Below are positions 9,605 to 17,686 of a stretch of DNA of 64,000 bases, piece by piece. The translations under genes were made by a program, and so were the position numbers. A model generated the notes under the pieces. The model had not been told where the DNA came from and searched no databases. It saw only the letters and a program-made list of their open reading frames with translations. Source of the stretch: Nocardia acidivorans NBRC 108247 (lineage in GTDB: Bacteria; Actinomycetota; Actinomycetes; Mycobacteriales; Mycobacteriaceae). The stretch is from contig NZ_BDAW01000020.1 of NCBI RefSeq assembly GCF_001625085.1, positions 1-64,000 of the forward strand, read 5' to 3'. The number at the start of each line of letters is the position of its first letter. The first letter of the stretch is position 1.

Positions 9605-10218
9605 TGCGGGTGGACGCGGCGATCTGGATCCGCGAGTTCGCGGCACTGGTCGATGCGCACGCCGAGGAATTGACCGCGCTGGACGCGGCCGTCGGCGATG
9701 CCGACCACGGCACCAATATGCGGCGCGGCCTGGCCGCGGCCGTTGCGGCGCTGGATGATTCGACACCCGCCACACCGGCCGAGATGTACAAGCAGACCGC
9801 CATGGCGCTCATCCGCGGCATCGGCGGTGCGAGCGGACCGCTGTACGGAACCTTCTTCCTGCGTTTCGGCACGGCGATCGACAGTGGTTCGGGCACAGCG
9901 GATTTCGCACGTGCGTTCCGCGCCGGTCTCGAAGGCGTCATCGCACGCGGCAAGGCCGAACCCGGGGACAAGACCATGGTCGACGCCCTGGCCCCCGCCG
10001 CCGACGCCCTCGACGAACAGGTGGCGGCGGGCACGTCCGGCCCGGATGCTCTCGATGCGGCCGTGGCCGCCGCCGAAACCGGTCGCGACGCCACGACACC
10101 CCTCATCGCCCGCAAGGGACGGGCTTCCTATCTCGGCGAACGCAGTGCGGGCCACCGGGATCCGGGCGCGACCAGTGCCGTGCTGCTGGTCCGCGCCGCG
10201 CGACGGGCGCTGCGATGA
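9604..10218 (+). CDS. dhaL: Dihydroxyacetone kinase subunit DhaL
   Basis: A 204-aa ADP-binding subunit that transfers phosphate to dihydroxyacetone held on DhaK. The DAAVGDADHGTNM segment near residues 23-35 carries the Mg-binding Asp residues; GGASGPLYGTFFL and PGDKTMVDAL are also typical. A longer form from 9592 is possible, but ATG 9604, overlapping the dhaK stop by one base, gives the usual length. In the PTS-type system ADP stays bound and is rephosphorylated by DhaM rather than exchanged for ATP. Confidence 0.94.
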   Translation: MRVDAAIWIREFAALVDAHAEELTALDAAVGDADHGTNMRRGLAAAVAALDDSTPATPAEMYKQTAMALIRGIGGASGPLYGTFFLRFGTAIDSGSGTADFARAFRAGLEGVIARGKAEPGDKTMVDALAPAADALDEQVAAGTSGPDALDAAVAAAETGRDATTPLIARKGRASYLGERSAGHRDPGATSAVLLVRAARRALR

Positions 10219-10934
10219 TCGGCCTGGTGGTGGTGTCGCACAGCCGCCCCCTCGCCCGCGCCGCCGTCGCCCTGGCGACCGAACTGCTCCCCACGCAGCC
10301 GGTGCGGATCGAAATGGCCGCGGGCGCATACGAAAACGCCCTGGGAACCGATGCGGTCGCCGTGGCCGAGGCCATCACCGCCGCCGACAGCGGCGACGGC
10401 GTCCTGGTCCTGATGGATCTCGGCAGTGCCGTGCTCTCCGCCGAGACCGCCGTCGAACTGCTGGATTCGCCTGTGCGCGTGCGCCTGTGCACCGCGCCGT
10501 TCGTGGAGGGGCTGATCGCCGCACTGGCCTCGGCGGGCGGCGGGGCGGACCTGGAAACGGTCGCGCGCGAAGCCGAGAACGCCTTGGACGCCAAGCGCGC
10601 GCAACTGGGCGGTCCCGGCGATCCGGATATCGCTGCCCCGCCGGACCCGGCGACCCCGGCGACCGCACCGCGTACGGTCGCCGTATTCGAGGTGACCGAT
10701 CCGCACGGCCTGCACGCTCGTCCGGCCGCCGAACTCGTTGCGGCACTGCGGGATCTGGATGCCGATATCGAACTCCGCAATGCCACCGCGGGCACCGGAC
10801 CGGTTCCGGCCGACAGCCTCACCCGAGTCCTGACCCTCGGGGTGCTGCCCGGTCATCGACTCGAGGTGTCCGCCCTCGGTCCCGACGCGCATACGGCGAT
10901 CGATCGCGTCCGCGAAGCGATCTCCGGTTCCTGA
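10215..10934 (+). CDS. dhaM: PTS phosphocarrier DhaM (EIIA-HPr fusion)
   Basis: A 239-aa two-domain phosphocarrier that passes phosphate from the PTS to ADP on DhaL. The N-terminal EIIA-mannose-like domain starts MIGLVVVSHSR with phospho-His9; the C-terminal HPr domain has DPHGLHARPAAE with its phospho-His near residue 168. A Pro/Ala/Thr linker (about 135-153) joins them. No enzyme I domain is present, so enzyme I must come from elsewhere. Its start overlaps the dhaL stop (ATGA). The arrangement marks a PEP-driven rather than ATP-driven kinase. Confidence 0.93.
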   Translation: MIGLVVVSHSRPLARAAVALATELLPTQPVRIEMAAGAYENALGTDAVAVAEAITAADSGDGVLVLMDLGSAVLSAETAVELLDSPVRVRLCTAPFVEGLIAALASAGGGADLETVAREAENALDAKRAQLGGPGDPDIAAPPDPATPATAPRTVAVFEVTDPHGLHARPAAELVAALRDLDADIELRNATAGTGPVPADSLTRVLTLGVLPGHRLEVSALGPDAHTAIDRVREAISGS

Positions 10935-11020
10935 CACGCGATTCGCGGTGCCCCGGCGGCTCGACACGCGGTGACGCAGCCCGCCTTTCGCCGGTCGGCG
11001 GGGAGGGGCAGGATCGGGGT

Positions 11021-11773
11021 ATGACGCTCACGGAGCAAGCCACTACATTTCTCGCACTGCATCAGCCGGGCAATCCGGTGATTCTGCCTACGGTGTGGGA
11101 TGCCTGGTCGGCGAAACTGGTGCAGGACGCCGGGTTCGCGGCCATTACCGTCGGGAGCCATCCGCTGGCCAATTCGCTCGGCAGGAAAGACCAGGAGGGG
11201 ATGACCTTCCCCGAGGTCACCGCGCGGATTCGGGAGATCACCGCGGCGGTGGACATTCCGGTGTCGGTGGATATCGAATCCGGATACGCGCAGAAGCCCG
11301 CCACCCTCATCGAGGGACTGCTCGAGGCCGGGGCGGTCGGGCTCAATATCGAGGACACCGTGCACAGTGCGGGCGGGCGACTGCGGGAACCGCGCGAACA
11401 CGCCGATCTGGTGGGTGAACTGCGGCGGGCCGCGGACGCCACCGGTGTGCACTTCGTGATCAACGCGCGTACCGACGTATTCCTGCGGCCCGATACCGGG
11501 ACCCCGGCCGAACGGCTCGACAGTGCGCTGGAGCGGCTGAATCTCGCCGCGGCGGCCGGGGCCGATGTGCTGTATCCGGTGGGGCGGCATGAGCCCGAGG
11601 TGCTGCGCCGCCTCACCGGTGAACTGCCCTTGCCGATCAACTCGATCGGCATTCCCGATCAGGGCGGGCGCGCCTATTTCGCCGAATTGGGCGTCGCCCG
11701 AGTGAGTTTCGGACCCTTCCTGCAGAATGCGCTCACCGCGTATGCCAATGGGCTGTTCGGCCCTTGGCGCTGA
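11021..11773 (+). CDS. PEP mutase/isocitrate lyase family protein
   Basis: A 250-aa TIM-barrel protein of the PEP mutase/isocitrate lyase superfamily. It shows PTVWDAWSAKL, ITVGSHPLANS, the metal-binding VDIESGYA segment and GLNIEDTV. The KKCGH loop of methylisocitrate and isocitrate lyases is absent; the matching stretch reads EDTVHSAGGRL, so carboxyvinyl-carboxyphosphonate mutase-like or oxaloacetate/acylpyruvate-type lyase activity is more likely. The ATG at 11021 follows a ggggaggggcagga site. It is 86 bp after dhaM in the same direction. The substrate is not predictable. Confidence 0.82.
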   Translation: MTLTEQATTFLALHQPGNPVILPTVWDAWSAKLVQDAGFAAITVGSHPLANSLGRKDQEGMTFPEVTARIREITAAVDIPVSVDIESGYAQKPATLIEGLLEAGAVGLNIEDTVHSAGGRLREPREHADLVGELRRAADATGVHFVINARTDVFLRPDTGTPAERLDSALERLNLAAAAGADVLYPVGRHEPEVLRRLTGELPLPINSIGIPDQGGRAYFAELGVARVSFGPFLQNALTAYANGLFGPWR

Positions 11774-11783
11774 GTCGATTCCG

Positions 11784-12815
11784 TCAGGAGTGTCGGAAAC
11801 ACAGTGTGCCCCACTGGAATCCGGCACCGATGGCGGAAAGCAGATAGGTGTCGCCCGCACCGACCCGGTGTTCGGTGCGGGCCTGATGCAGTGCGGTGAA
11901 AACCCCGGCGGAGCCGGTATTGCCGAGCCGGTCCAGGGTGACCGGCGCGCGGTCCATCGGCACACCGAGTTCGGCCATGGCCGCCTGGAGAATATTCAGA
12001 TTCGCCTGGTGCAGGAAGAAGTGGTCGATCTCGGCCACGGTCAATCCGGCGCGGTCCACGGCGGTCCGAATACTGTGCGGGAGAGCGCGTGTCGCGGTCT
12101 CCCAGACGGCACGGCCGTCCATCTTCAGGTAGTGCGCGCGGTTCGCCACGGTGTCCGCGCTGGTCGGCGATCGGGAACCACCCGCCGGAATCTGCACGTC
12201 ATAGGAGAGTTTCGAGCCGAAGTCCCAGGAGAGCAGACCCGCCCCGGCCGCCGCGCCGCGCTTGAGCACCACGGCTCCGGCGGCATCACCGAAGAACACC
12301 CCGGTGGTCCGCTCCAGTGGATCGGTGACCCGGGACGCGCAGTCCGCGGCGATCACCAGCACCGCGCGCGCCGACACCTCCAGCAGATGCGCCGCGAGCA
12401 GAATCGCCTGCAGCCCGTTGGCGCACGCGGCCTGGGTGACATCCAGCGGTAGCGCGCGCTCCGCGCCGAGCTGCTCCTTGACGATCAGCGCGGTCGACGG
12501 CAACGGTTGATCGCCGGTGTAGGAGGCCACGATGACGGCATCCAGATCGGCGGCCGCGATTCCGGCGTCGAGCAGCGCCGGTCGGCCCGCGGCCACGCAC
12601 ATATCCGAGACCGCCTGATCCGGGGCCAGCCGGCGGCGTTCCCGAATGCCGGTGCGGCGCACGATCCATTCGTCGGTGGTGTCGAGCGTCTCGGTCAGCT
12701 GCCGGTTGGTGACGACGGTCGCCGGCAGATGAATTCCACTGCCCGCCACCGTGATCGGAATGGCCAGGCGGACATCGACGGCGCAGTTCCCGGCCGCCTC
12801 CTCCAGCCCGTTCAC
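11784..12815 (-). CDS. 3-oxoacyl-ACP synthase III (FabH/KAS III) family protein
   Basis: A 343-aa thiolase-fold condensing enzyme. It carries the Cys131 nucleophile in TQAACANG, the active-site His in FFLHQANLNIL and Asn in LGNTGSAG, so the triad is intact. The start GTG 12815 overlaps the stop of the upstream GNAT-ThiF gene (GTGA), implying a matched pair. Dedicated KAS III relatives outside fatty-acid operons often make specialised acyl products or transfer acyl groups, and this copy is not near other fatty-acid synthase genes. Acyl substrate unknown. Confidence 0.88.
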   Translation of the reverse strand: MNGLEEAAGNCAVDVRLAIPITVAGSGIHLPATVVTNRQLTETLDTTDEWIVRRTGIRERRRLAPDQAVSDMCVAAGRPALLDAGIAAADLDAVIVASYTGDQPLPSTALIVKEQLGAERALPLDVTQAACANGLQAILLAAHLLEVSARAVLVIAADCASRVTDPLERTTGVFFGDAAGAVVLKRGAAAGAGLLSWDFGSKLSYDVQIPAGGSRSPTSADTVANRAHYLKMDGRAVWETATRALPHSIRTAVDRAGLTVAEIDHFFLHQANLNILQAAMAELGVPMDRAPVTLDRLGNTGSAGVFTALHQARTEHRVGAGDTYLLSAIGAGFQWGTLCFRHS

Positions 12816-14698
12816 AGCGTCGCCGCGAAGGCCGCGGTATTGCGCTCGGGGGTGATCAGCTCGGCCAGGTCCACGTAGAAACGGCCCGATTCGCAGGCTT
12901 CGCCCAGCAGGATGCGCCGTGCGGCCTCGGTGACCAGCGCACCGCCGAGCGCCACATCGGAGGCGAGCTGCGGCCAACTGCTCAGCGTGCGACCGATTTC
13001 CGGGAATGCGGCGGCCAGTTGCGGACTGATGCGGTCCGCGTCGACCATGGCCAGAATCAGCTCGGCGCGCTCCGCGGCGCTCAGCCCCGCCAGCTCGGCG
13101 GCGCGGGTGTCGCCCAGTCGGCCGTGCAGCAGCGGTCGATCCGGCTCCAGATCGAAGCGCTCGATATCGAGCATGCCGCGGTCATTGCAGTCCATCACCA
13201 CCGGAATGCCCACCGCGCGTGCGTATTCGCGGGCGGCGAGCTTGATGTACGGGGTGTCGCACTCCTCCACCAGCAGGTCGATCGGGGTCTCGGCGCCGTG
13301 GAAGAACTCCTCCATGGTGGCGTCGGTGAGGCCCTGCGGCAGGATCTCCACCTCCAGGTACGGGTCGATCTCATAGAGCTGGCGGGCGCAGAGCACCGCC
13401 TTGCCGACGCCGAGATCGTGGACGCCCGCGCGCAGCCGATTCATATTCGACAGGCTCAGCTCGTCGAAGTCGGCGAGCCGGAACGCGCCGCCCACACCCT
13501 CCAGGGCCAGGGTGATCGCGGCGCTACTGCCCACCGACAGCCCGATCACCCCGATCCGCCGCCCGAGCAGTCGGCGCTGTTGCGGGCGCTGGATCTTCTC
13601 CCGATTGCGATCGGTGCGCACCAGGCGGAACTCCTCGCGCGGCAGCACGTGCACCAGTCGCCCCGACCACGGATACCAGGCCCACGCACCGTACGACCAG
13701 GGCTCGGCCCCGGCCAACTGTTCGCGCACCCGCTCCGCCAGTTCCGCCTCGGTGAAGCGGCGATGCGGTTCGCGACTGCGGATCAGCTCGATCAGCTGGC
13801 TGTCGATGGTGTCGTGCACGGCGGTGACGTCGTCGGATTCCAGCATGGCGCTGAAGGCCGCGCGGTCGACGTCGTTGCGGGGTTCGAAGAGCACCGGACG
13901 CCAGCAGTCCGGCGCGCGGGTGCGCGCCGTGCGCAGCGCCACCGGTTCGGGATGCCGCTCCCGCTGTTCGACCACCCACTCGCCACCGCCGGCGGCGGCC
14001 AGCGCGGGGAACTTCGCGCGCCATTCGGCGACGAGGTCGGTGTATTCCCCTGCGCCCCTGTCGGTCCGGTGCACCAGGATGACGACGTCCTCGGCATAGC
14101 GCTCGACGTACCGGCGGGTGCCCGGTACCGGTTGGAAGCCGAAGCGGCCGTGGAATCGGTCCTGCCCGTCCCCGGTGCCGGAGGTGCCGATCATGATCTC
14201 GGCCCCCAGATGGTGCGCAGCGCCGATGGCGACGGCATTCAAACAGACCCCCAAACCTAATTTGCGGGATCGTTGCTCGATCACCAATCGGCTGTGTTCG
14301 AAGACCGCCTCGGGCGCAACCCCCTCGGCCTCGAGCACCCTGCGGTACTCGGTCTCGCCGAGGAAAACGCGCGACTGGAACAGCTCTTCGGTACCGGGTG
14401 TGGCGAGTCTGATATAGCCGAGCGGTTCACCGTCCGGATCCCGTCTGGCGATGAAATGCCATGCGCCGTAATCCAAGTCCTGGTCATCGCGATGGGAGCC
14501 GTCCTCGGCGCGGAAGTCGGGCCGGCGGCCGTGGTCGTAGAGGATGCGGGCGCGCATCTCGCGCACCCGTCCCACCAGACCCTCGTGACCGGTGCCGTAC
14601 CGCGGCACGTGAAAAGCCGAAATATGCCATTGCGCAGGAACATTGGTGTCGTCCACGGAACCGTCCCGGGTCGTCCGAGGTCCACCGGAGAATGCCAC
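12812..14698 (-). CDS. GNAT-like acyltransferase fused to ThiF/E1-like adenylating enzyme
   Basis: A 628-aa two-domain protein. Residues about 1-215 resemble an autoinducer-synthase/GNAT acyltransferase (REMRARILYDHG, QDLDYGAWHFIAR, FEHSRLVIEQRSRKLGLG). Residues about 255-620 are an Rv1355c-type ThiF domain: GVIGLSVGS nucleotide loop, ADFDELSLSNMNRLR and VMDCNDRGMLD. No separate ubiquitin-like partner or nitroreductase tail is present. It starts at GTG 14698 behind ggaaggga, and is followed by the KAS III gene with a 4-base overlap. The set suggests carboxylate activation plus acyl transfer for a small acylated metabolite; this is inference. Confidence 0.78.
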   Translation of the reverse strand: MAFSGGPRTTRDGSVDDTNVPAQWHISAFHVPRYGTGHEGLVGRVREMRARILYDHGRRPDFRAEDGSHRDDQDLDYGAWHFIARRDPDGEPLGYIRLATPGTEELFQSRVFLGETEYRRVLEAEGVAPEAVFEHSRLVIEQRSRKLGLGVCLNAVAIGAAHHLGAEIMIGTSGTGDGQDRFHGRFGFQPVPGTRRYVERYAEDVVILVHRTDRGAGEYTDLVAEWRAKFPALAAAGGGEWVVEQRERHPEPVALRTARTRAPDCWRPVLFEPRNDVDRAAFSAMLESDDVTAVHDTIDSQLIELIRSREPHRRFTEAELAERVREQLAGAEPWSYGAWAWYPWSGRLVHVLPREEFRLVRTDRNREKIQRPQQRRLLGRRIGVIGLSVGSSAAITLALEGVGGAFRLADFDELSLSNMNRLRAGVHDLGVGKAVLCARQLYEIDPYLEVEILPQGLTDATMEEFFHGAETPIDLLVEECDTPYIKLAAREYARAVGIPVVMDCNDRGMLDIERFDLEPDRPLLHGRLGDTRAAELAGLSAAERAELILAMVDADRISPQLAAAFPEIGRTLSSWPQLASDVALGGALVTEAARRILLGEACESGRFYVDLAELITPERNTAAFAATL

Positions 14699-14979
14699 GC
14701 AGAATTCCCTTCCGAGTGAAAGAATTTGAGACCGTGTGGTACGCGATCAGTGCCGGAAGTTGAAGCTGAAAGCTGAATCGGCATGCACCGAAACACGTTT
14801 GCTGAAGATTAGCAGGACGCGATTTCAGTACCCCGGATTGGACACGGGGCATCGGCGCGCGCCGAACTGCGTGGTCTGATTACCCCGCGCGGACGGGTCG
14901 CCGTGTGCGAGCACCGCGGGGTTCGGTGGTAGCGGGGACCGAGGCGCGTCGGCCGGGCAATGGTGATAGCTTTCCGGCT
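14699..14979. promoter_or_regulatory. Divergent intergenic region, GNAT-ThiF versus WXG100 cluster
   Basis: A 281-bp gap between divergently read genes. It is visibly less GC-rich than its surroundings around 14700-14835, and has a short direct repeat (gaagctgaaagctgaa) near 14761. No credible ORF fills it. It must hold promoters for both sides; I could not assign confident -35/-10 pairs. Confidence 0.5.
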
Positions 14980-15294
14980 ATGACTGATGAGGGGGGCTCG
15001 GGGGGCCTGTTCGTCGTCCCCGAGGATGTGCGAGCGCTGGGCAAGTTCGCGCTGGACGTAGCGGAAACCTTACGTTCGTCACTGGAATCGACAGGGCGAG
15101 AGGTTGATTCGCTCACCTGGACCGGCACCGCGGCCACGTCCTTCGGCACCGGCTGGAACGAATGCGCCGAAGGCGGGCGGACGATCATCGATGCCCTGAC
15201 CACAATGGCCGGCAAGCTGGGTGTGGCCGCCGAAACCTATACCGGCCAGGACCTGCTGTCCGCCGACCGGTTCACGAGCTTGGATCTGCCGTGA
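14980..15294 (+). CDS. WXG100-family ESX protein, first of pair
   Basis: A 104-aa small helical-hairpin protein of the WXG100 family, exported by type VII (ESX) systems as a dimer. The turn is SLTWTGTAATSF (Trp-Thr-Gly near residue 47). Flanking helices are Ala/Leu/Glu-rich and there is no signal peptide. A longer form from 14905 is less likely than ATG 14980. It overlaps the next WXG100 gene by 4 bases (GTGA), as expected for a secreted heterodimer. No ESX core gene (EccC, EccD) lies in the window. Confidence 0.8.
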   Translation: MTDEGGSGGLFVVPEDVRALGKFALDVAETLRSSLESTGREVDSLTWTGTAATSFGTGWNECAEGGRTIIDALTTMAGKLGVAAETYTGQDLLSADRFTSLDLP

Positions 15295-15590
15295 GCGACG
15301 AGTACTCGGTGAATCTGACCGAACTGGACGCCATCGTGGCACGGATGTCGAACCTCGCGAAATTTCTGGGCGATCAGTTCACCGCTCTCGATCGTGAGGT
15401 CGCCAAGCTGCGCGCGGGCGGCTGGGACAGCGCGGGAGCCGCCGCGTATGAGGACGCACATCGCCAATGGCTCACCGGCGCGCAGGAATTCGCACGGGGG
15501 GTGACGGACATGAGCACCGTGGCCCGCAACGCACACGGCCAGTACACCGCGGCGATCGGGGCGAATACCCAAATGTTCGGCGGCAGGTGA
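15291..15590 (+). CDS. WXG100-like ESX protein, second of pair
   Basis: A 99-aa helical protein beginning at GTG 15291, coupled to the preceding WXG100 gene. The turn reads RAGGWDSAGAAAYEDAHRQW, a WXG-like motif in which the third residue is Ser rather than Gly. It probably pairs with the upstream protein. It ends 4 bp before the toxin gene, and this order (two small ESX partners, then a large effector) is common in actinobacterial toxin loci. Confidence 0.78.
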   Translation: MSDEYSVNLTELDAIVARMSNLAKFLGDQFTALDREVAKLRAGGWDSAGAAAYEDAHRQWLTGAQEFARGVTDMSTVARNAHGQYTAAIGANTQMFGGR

Positions 15591-15594
15591 CCTC

Positions 15595-17058
15595 GTGGTC
15601 AGCGTGAACCCGCAGACGTTCTACGACGGTGCCAAAACCCTCACCGATCTCGGTGTCGATATCGATGCCGCCACCACCAAACTCGTGAACGCGCTCTACG
15701 GCACCGGATCGATGTCCGGGTCCAGTGACGCGGCCAAGCAGTGGGCCACCAGCTACGACACTCGTGCTTCCGACACCATCGACAATGGCCGCAAGCTCGC
15801 ACAGACACTGAAGTATTTCGCCGGTCTGGTGAGCCTGGCGGGCTACAACCACGCACTCGCCAACTACAACGCGGACACCAACCCCGCCAAGGGCGCCGGT
15901 CCCACCAAACCGGCCTCAGCAGAGGTCCCAGTGGAATTGTGCTGGGTCGGTCCGTCCTCCGCCGGAGGCCCCGGCGACGGACTGTTGTGCGGTATCGCCC
16001 AGGTAATGGAGAAGATCCACGTCCACATCCCGGATGGCGACACCGACAAACTCAGCAAGGCCGCCGGCGCCTGGCACGACTTCGCCGCTACCGAATCCAT
16101 CGCCCAGGCCGCCTACCGCATCAGCGGCGTCAACAACACCCTGGCCAAGATCGACTCACCCGAAATCGGCGACCTACTGGACCAATTGGCCAAACTCAAA
16201 CGATCCGGGCACAACGTCTACAAGTCCGCCGATCAACTCGGCACCGCCTGCGAGAACCTCAACAGGCCCCTCCTCGAGCTGCGCAAAGCCATCGAGACCG
16301 CCTTCAAGGAACTCGAGAAGGCGATCATCATCTACCTGGCGATCGATATCCTCGCAGCCCTGGTCACCGCCGGAGCCGGGTTGGTTCTCAGCGCCGTCAC
16401 CGCAGCGAAGTTCGCCAAAGACATTGACGCCTGTGCCACAGCGGTCACCGAAGCCGTGACCGCGGCAAAAATAGATGACGCCCTCACTGTCGCAGCCAAA
16501 GCAGAACGCGTGCTCGCCAACACAGGCAAGGAACTCGACGATGTCGCTGCCCTCGAAGCCAAGACCATCGAGGAGGAGGTAGCCGGTGCCGGGGGAGTTA
16601 CCACTAAAGCAGCTCTCACGGATGCGGACTTGCGTGCGCTGGAGGACTACACTGGGATGGGTTTTCAGAAACTGAATGAAGTGCTCAGGAATGGGACGGC
16701 AGATGCGGCCCAACAGGCCCGAATAAAAGCCATTGAGGATGCGCTTGCGAAGTTACCGGACTACAACGGAGTTGTATACCGGGGCACCAATTTACCCGCA
16801 GACGTACTCTCAACATATCAAAAAGGCGAAGTAGTTACCGAGGATGCCTTCACCAGCACAACATCTAGAGCAGACGGCACATTTCCTGGAGATGTCGAAT
16901 TTGAGATTGTATCGAAAACTGGAAAGAATATAGATCCGTACTCATTGGCCCAAGGTGAGGACGAAGTACTCTTTCCCCCTGGCAGTAACTTCTTCATTCT
17001 GGATAGGTTTACAGATTCTGTGACAGGTAAGACGATCATTAAAATGCTCGAAAGGTAG
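15595..17058 (+). CDS. Polymorphic toxin: ESX-type leader with ADP-ribosyltransferase tip
   Basis: A 487-aa effector. Residues about 1-100 are WXG100-like helices; about 130-300 are a helical middle with a hydrophobic stretch near 240-275; about 340-487 form an ADP-ribosyltransferase domain. The R-S-E signature is complete: Arg396 in VVYRGTN, Ser421-Thr-Thr in DAFTSTTS, and Glu455-x-Glu457 in GEDEVLF. Glu-x-Glu suggests an arginine-modifying type. The start is GTG 15595, with GTG 15604 as alternative. The 3' third is much less GC-rich than the rest (25 of 60 bases at 16861-16920), as expected of an exchangeable toxin tip. Confidence 0.82.
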   Translation: MVSVNPQTFYDGAKTLTDLGVDIDAATTKLVNALYGTGSMSGSSDAAKQWATSYDTRASDTIDNGRKLAQTLKYFAGLVSLAGYNHALANYNADTNPAKGAGPTKPASAEVPVELCWVGPSSAGGPGDGLLCGIAQVMEKIHVHIPDGDTDKLSKAAGAWHDFAATESIAQAAYRISGVNNTLAKIDSPEIGDLLDQLAKLKRSGHNVYKSADQLGTACENLNRPLLELRKAIETAFKELEKAIIIYLAIDILAALVTAGAGLVLSAVTAAKFAKDIDACATAVTEAVTAAKIDDALTVAAKAERVLANTGKELDDVAALEAKTIEEEVAGAGGVTTKAALTDADLRALEDYTGMGFQKLNEVLRNGTADAAQQARIKAIEDALAKLPDYNGVVYRGTNLPADVLSTYQKGEVVTEDAFTSTTSRADGTFPGDVEFEIVSKTGKNIDPYSLAQGEDEVLFPPGSNFFILDRFTDSVTGKTIIKMLER

Positions 17059-17065
17059 CGTAACT

Positions 17066-17275
17066 ATGAGTGAGAAGTTCGCGGGAAAGACCTTCTCGAC
17101 ACCGGAAGAGGCCGCCGTACAGCCACCGAACGATGAGGAGATAGCTGCGGCGCTTCATCTTTTGGGCGAAGCCAGGAAGAAGCGGGACGCTGTGCGACCC
17201 GAAGAGCGCGTGGAGCTTGGTCACAAATTCTACGACGACACCAGTGGGACAGAATTCGATCCTGACCATCGTTGA
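17066..17275 (+). CDS. Small hypothetical protein after the toxin, possible immunity protein
   Basis: A 69-aa acidic/charged protein starting 7 bases after the toxin stop, so surely on the same transcript. It is predicted to be largely helical (EEIAAALHLLGEARKKRDA) with no signal or membrane segment. I do not recognise a family. Genes directly after polymorphic toxins usually encode immunity proteins, but this one is short for that role; it could instead be an export accessory. The base composition is mixed. Confidence 0.55.
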   Translation: MSEKFAGKTFSTPEEAAVQPPNDEEIAAALHLLGEARKKRDAVRPEERVELGHKFYDDTSGTEFDPDHR

Positions 17276-17309
17276 TGGCACGTGTTCTCCGTGCGACCAA
17301 AGGCTACCA

Positions 17310-17660
17310 ATGATCACTGATCCAGACCGCGCGGCTGCTCGCCGCGCTTATATTCAGAATGTGATTTCGCAGGTTCGAGGTCAGGCCCAGACGTCCGGTG
17401 GGGCGGTGGTCGTTGAAGTCGATATGAATGGAACTATCACCGATCTCCGGATCTCGCAGTCGGCGATGTCTGTCGAGCCCGCGCGATTGGCTAAAGCCAT
17501 ATCGCAGTGCCATGAGACTGCCAGGCAGCGAGCCGAGGCTGAGGTCACGAGGGTATTCGCGGAGCTGGTGGATTCGCCTGAGCGGGCGATACCGAAAGCT
17601 GAACCCAAATCGGAAGTGTGGGAAGAGCCCGCTCCGGTGCGCATCACTCATTCGATGTAG
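17310..17660 (+). CDS. YbaB/EbfC-like small protein in ESX-type locus
   Basis: A 116-aa protein from ATG 17310; a longer frame from 17217 would overlap the upstream gene. The pattern GGAVVVEVDMNGTITDLRIS followed by a long helix of Arg/Ala/Glu (LAKAISQCHETARQRAEAEV) fits the YbaB/EbfC fold often found beside WXG100 genes in actinobacteria. The acidic/Pro-rich tail is not part of the fold. It could bind nucleic acid, or act as a chaperone-like partner of the toxin; neither is shown by sequence. Confidence 0.6.
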   Translation: MITDPDRAAARRAYIQNVISQVRGQAQTSGGAVVVEVDMNGTITDLRISQSAMSVEPARLAKAISQCHETARQRAEAEVTRVFAELVDSPERAIPKAEPKSEVWEEPAPVRITHSM

Positions 17661-17686
17661 CTTCGTGAGGTTTGCGGTCTCGAAGG

